Source: an uncultured Collinsella sp. (GTDB taxonomy: Bacteria; Actinomycetota; Coriobacteriia; Coriobacteriales; Coriobacteriaceae). Taken from it: a stretch of DNA of 6,569 nucleotides. Position numbers and translations under genes: made by a program. The notes under the pieces are model-generated. The model was not told the DNA's origin. It worked only from the letters and a program-made list of their open reading frames with translations, and did no database searches. The DNA lies in assembly GCA_902467875.1 (NCBI GenBank), contig CABQWP010000081.1, positions 1 to 6,569 on the forward strand. The letters run 5' to 3'. Positions 5,158 to 6,569 of the stretch are shown one piece after another (within the stretch, counting starts at the first letter, position 1; every line of letters starts with the position of its first letter).

Positions 5158-6200
5158 TGGATCCGAGCGTCTACATCCCCGCCTACCTGGAGCGCACCTA
5201 TCTGGCATCGCACCCCGAGCTCACCGATGCAGCACGCGAGCTTGTCCATAACGACGTAAGCGTCAACCCTCACAAGTATGCGCAGACCGAGCATGCCCAG
5301 GCGCTGCTGTCCTATGCCGGTGTTCATCGCCACCTGCTCGACGAGCTCCATCGCATCGAGGACATGGGCAGTGACGAGGAGTTCGAACAGACGCGTAATC
5401 GCCTGTTCGACGACATGCGCGATGAGCTGCTCAAAATTGTCCGCGTCGATGCACTGGCCGTCGACGCGCAGCTGCTCGCCATCATCCTGGCCGACACGCC
5501 CGTTGACGCCTGTCTGGGCGACCTGATGAAGCTCGAGGCGACCACGGCCGATTACCTGCAGCAAAGTGTGCCCGGGTTCGATATGGAGGCCCCACACTAC
5601 TGGGCCAACAAGGTTTTGACGGACGGTGTGACGGCGGCAGATCTCACCGTGAGCGAGCCGGCACTTATCGGGTGGCTCCACACGCTCGAGGCCATCTCGC
5701 AGCTGTGCATGGCGAGCGCCCGCTACCGTGCTGCCGCCAACTACGCCCGCCGCGTCCTTAAGGCGGAAGGCTACCCCACCCGAGCCGCAGGCACCGTGTT
5801 GCTCGCCCTCGCTCGTCTGGAAGACCAGGACGGCTTTTTTGCCCTGGCCCACCAGCTCGAGGAAGAGATCGGGGCTGACGCACTTGAGAACTCTCCTTGG
5901 TATCTGCTCGCCCGCACGATTCTGCTGTTCAAAACAAACAAGATGCGCCCGGCGACACGCGCGCTGCGTGAGTTTGCCAATCGTTGCGAGGGCGGTGCGT
6001 TCTTCTTACTGAACCCCATGTACCAGACACCGTACCTTCCCTGCCGGCCCGAGCCACACGATCCTTGGGATCTTTCGCACCAGGCCGTTTGGGAAGCGGA
6101 CGGTATTATCTCGGACACTCCCGACTTTGCCCCTTGGGCCAATGCCTGCGAAGACGTGTCGCAGCTTGCCCAGGAATTTGCGCGCCGCTACGGTTTTTAG
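5157..6200 (+). CDS. TPR-like protein, second of a paralogous pair
   Basis: A 347-residue helical, acidic, cytoplasmic protein that appears to be a diverged copy of the preceding one. Matching blocks in the same order are VDAQLLAIILADTP (102-115, against WDAQRMLTALTAES), WLHTLEAISQLCMASARYRAAANYARRVL (173-201, centred on the shared RYR), RAAGTVLLALARLE (209-222), PWYLLA (247-252) with the helix RALREFANRC (268-277), and PDFAPWA (322-328, against NASFAAWVA). The PNDPxGxR turn of the first protein is not kept; GYPTRA stands in its place. No enzyme motif is seen and the role is unknown. Its start shares one base with the upstream stop, and a GGAGG (5143-5147) inside the upstream gene serves as ribosome site. 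The following gene, murT, starts 45 bases on with no terminator between. A complex of the two paralogues is a reasonable guess but is not shown by the sequence. Confidence 0.78.
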   Translation: MDPSVYIPAYLERTYLASHPELTDAARELVHNDVSVNPHKYAQTEHAQALLSYAGVHRHLLDELHRIEDMGSDEEFEQTRNRLFDDMRDELLKIVRVDALAVDAQLLAIILADTPVDACLGDLMKLEATTADYLQQSVPGFDMEAPHYWANKVLTDGVTAADLTVSEPALIGWLHTLEAISQLCMASARYRAAANYARRVLKAEGYPTRAAGTVLLALARLEDQDGFFALAHQLEEEIGADALENSPWYLLARTILLFKTNKMRPATRALREFANRCEGGAFFLLNPMYQTPYLPCRPEPHDPWDLSHQAVWEADGIISDTPDFAPWANACEDVSQLAQEFARRYGF

Positions 6201-6245
6201 TGACGCACTCGACCCGACCATGTCGTTTACGTTAGGAACGGTTTC

Positions 6246-6569
6246 ATGAACCTCCGCTCATCTCTTGCCTGCACCTCGAGCGATATCGCCCGTTGGGGGC
6301 TGCGCTCCGTCCTTAAGCGCCAGGGCGGCGTACTCCCCGGCCGCATCGCCATGAAGATCGACCCCGAGCTGCTGAACGACCTCGCTGGCCTTGTCGACCG
6401 CAGCGTAGTGATCACCGGTACTAATGGCAAGACCACCACCTCCAACCTCATCGCCGACGCCGTTGCCGCCAGCGGCGCTACCGTGGTGTGCAACCGTGCC
6501 GGCAACAATATGGAGCCCGGTGTGGTGGGTGCTCTGCTCGAGGCCCGCAGTGGCCTCAACGCGGCAATC
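6246..6569 (+). CDS. murT: Lipid II isoglutaminyl synthase, MurT subunit, N-terminal part
   Basis: The first 108 codons of a Mur-ligase-type protein; the rest lies past the right edge. MurT works with the glutaminase GatD. MurT activates the D-glutamate alpha-carboxyl of the lipid II stem peptide with ATP, and GatD supplies ammonia, giving D-isoglutamine at the cytoplasmic face of the membrane. The ATP-binding loop VVITGTNGKTTTSNLIADAV is at residues 54-73, with GTNGKTT at 58-64. NRAGNNM (83-89) follows, typical of MurT. The N-terminal helix with RWGLRSVLKRQGG and PGRIAMKIDPELL also fits MurT rather than MurC-F. The start is supported by AGGA about eight bases upstream. The C-terminal DUF1727 domain and a gatD neighbour would confirm the call but are not in the window. 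Short spacing from the TPR pair suggests a shared transcript. Confidence 0.9.
   Translation, partial: MNLRSSLACTSSDIARWGLRSVLKRQGGVLPGRIAMKIDPELLNDLAGLVDRSVVITGTNGKTTTSNLIADAVAASGATVVCNRAGNNMEPGVVGALLEARSGLNAAI

Noticed and set aside
3844..5208. A 454-codon open frame on the minus strand across the TPR gene
   Set aside because: It is the mirror of the GC-rich coding strand. It has no recognisable domain, and it overlaps a gene with a strong ribosome site, TPR pattern and a coupled partner.

Overview
The window is GC-rich, and its gene set fits an anaerobic fermenting actinobacterium. A gut Coriobacteriia of the Collinsella type is my best guess. It rests on the style of the glycerol and alcohol dehydrogenases, a MurT ligase start, G+C-rich third codon positions and strong AGGAGG-type ribosome binding sites. 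The taxon is inferred and nothing in the sequence proves it.

Left block (1-3580), all on the minus strand and read right to left: an iron-containing alcohol dehydrogenase (3580-2357), an intrinsic terminator, a complete glycerol dehydrogenase GldA (2278-1178), a second terminator, an internally deleted GldA paralogue (1064-558), and the first 135 codons of a two-cluster ferredoxin-type protein that runs off the left edge (406-1). The two intact enzymes are NAD(P)-linked, metal-dependent dehydrogenases of the same superfamily (type III ADH). Together they would handle NADH balance during fermentation: glycerol/dihydroxyacetone by GldA, and an aldehyde/alcohol pair by the larger ADH. The ferredoxin-type protein would add an electron carrier.

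Middle (3581-4080): a 500-base gap between divergent transcription units, with no convincing gene. It holds a perfect inverted repeat next to a TATATA element upstream of adh. It also holds a dense set of short direct and inverted repeats, and a TATATA-like element in front of the rightward unit.

Right block (4081-6569), plus strand: two adjacent TPR-like proteins of 358 and 347 residues, joined by a TAATG stop/start overlap. By eye they are diverged paralogues of each other and resemble the ST7-like TPR family. After 45 bases comes the start of murT, the Mur-ligase subunit of the lipid II amidating enzyme, cut by the right edge. No terminator is visible between the three, so they may form one operon.

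The most unusual items are the GldA paralogue that has lost about 190 residues in frame, including all three metal ligands, yet remains an open reading frame, and the coupled paralogous TPR pair in front of murT. I did not find a defence system, CRISPR array, RNA gene or insertion sequence.
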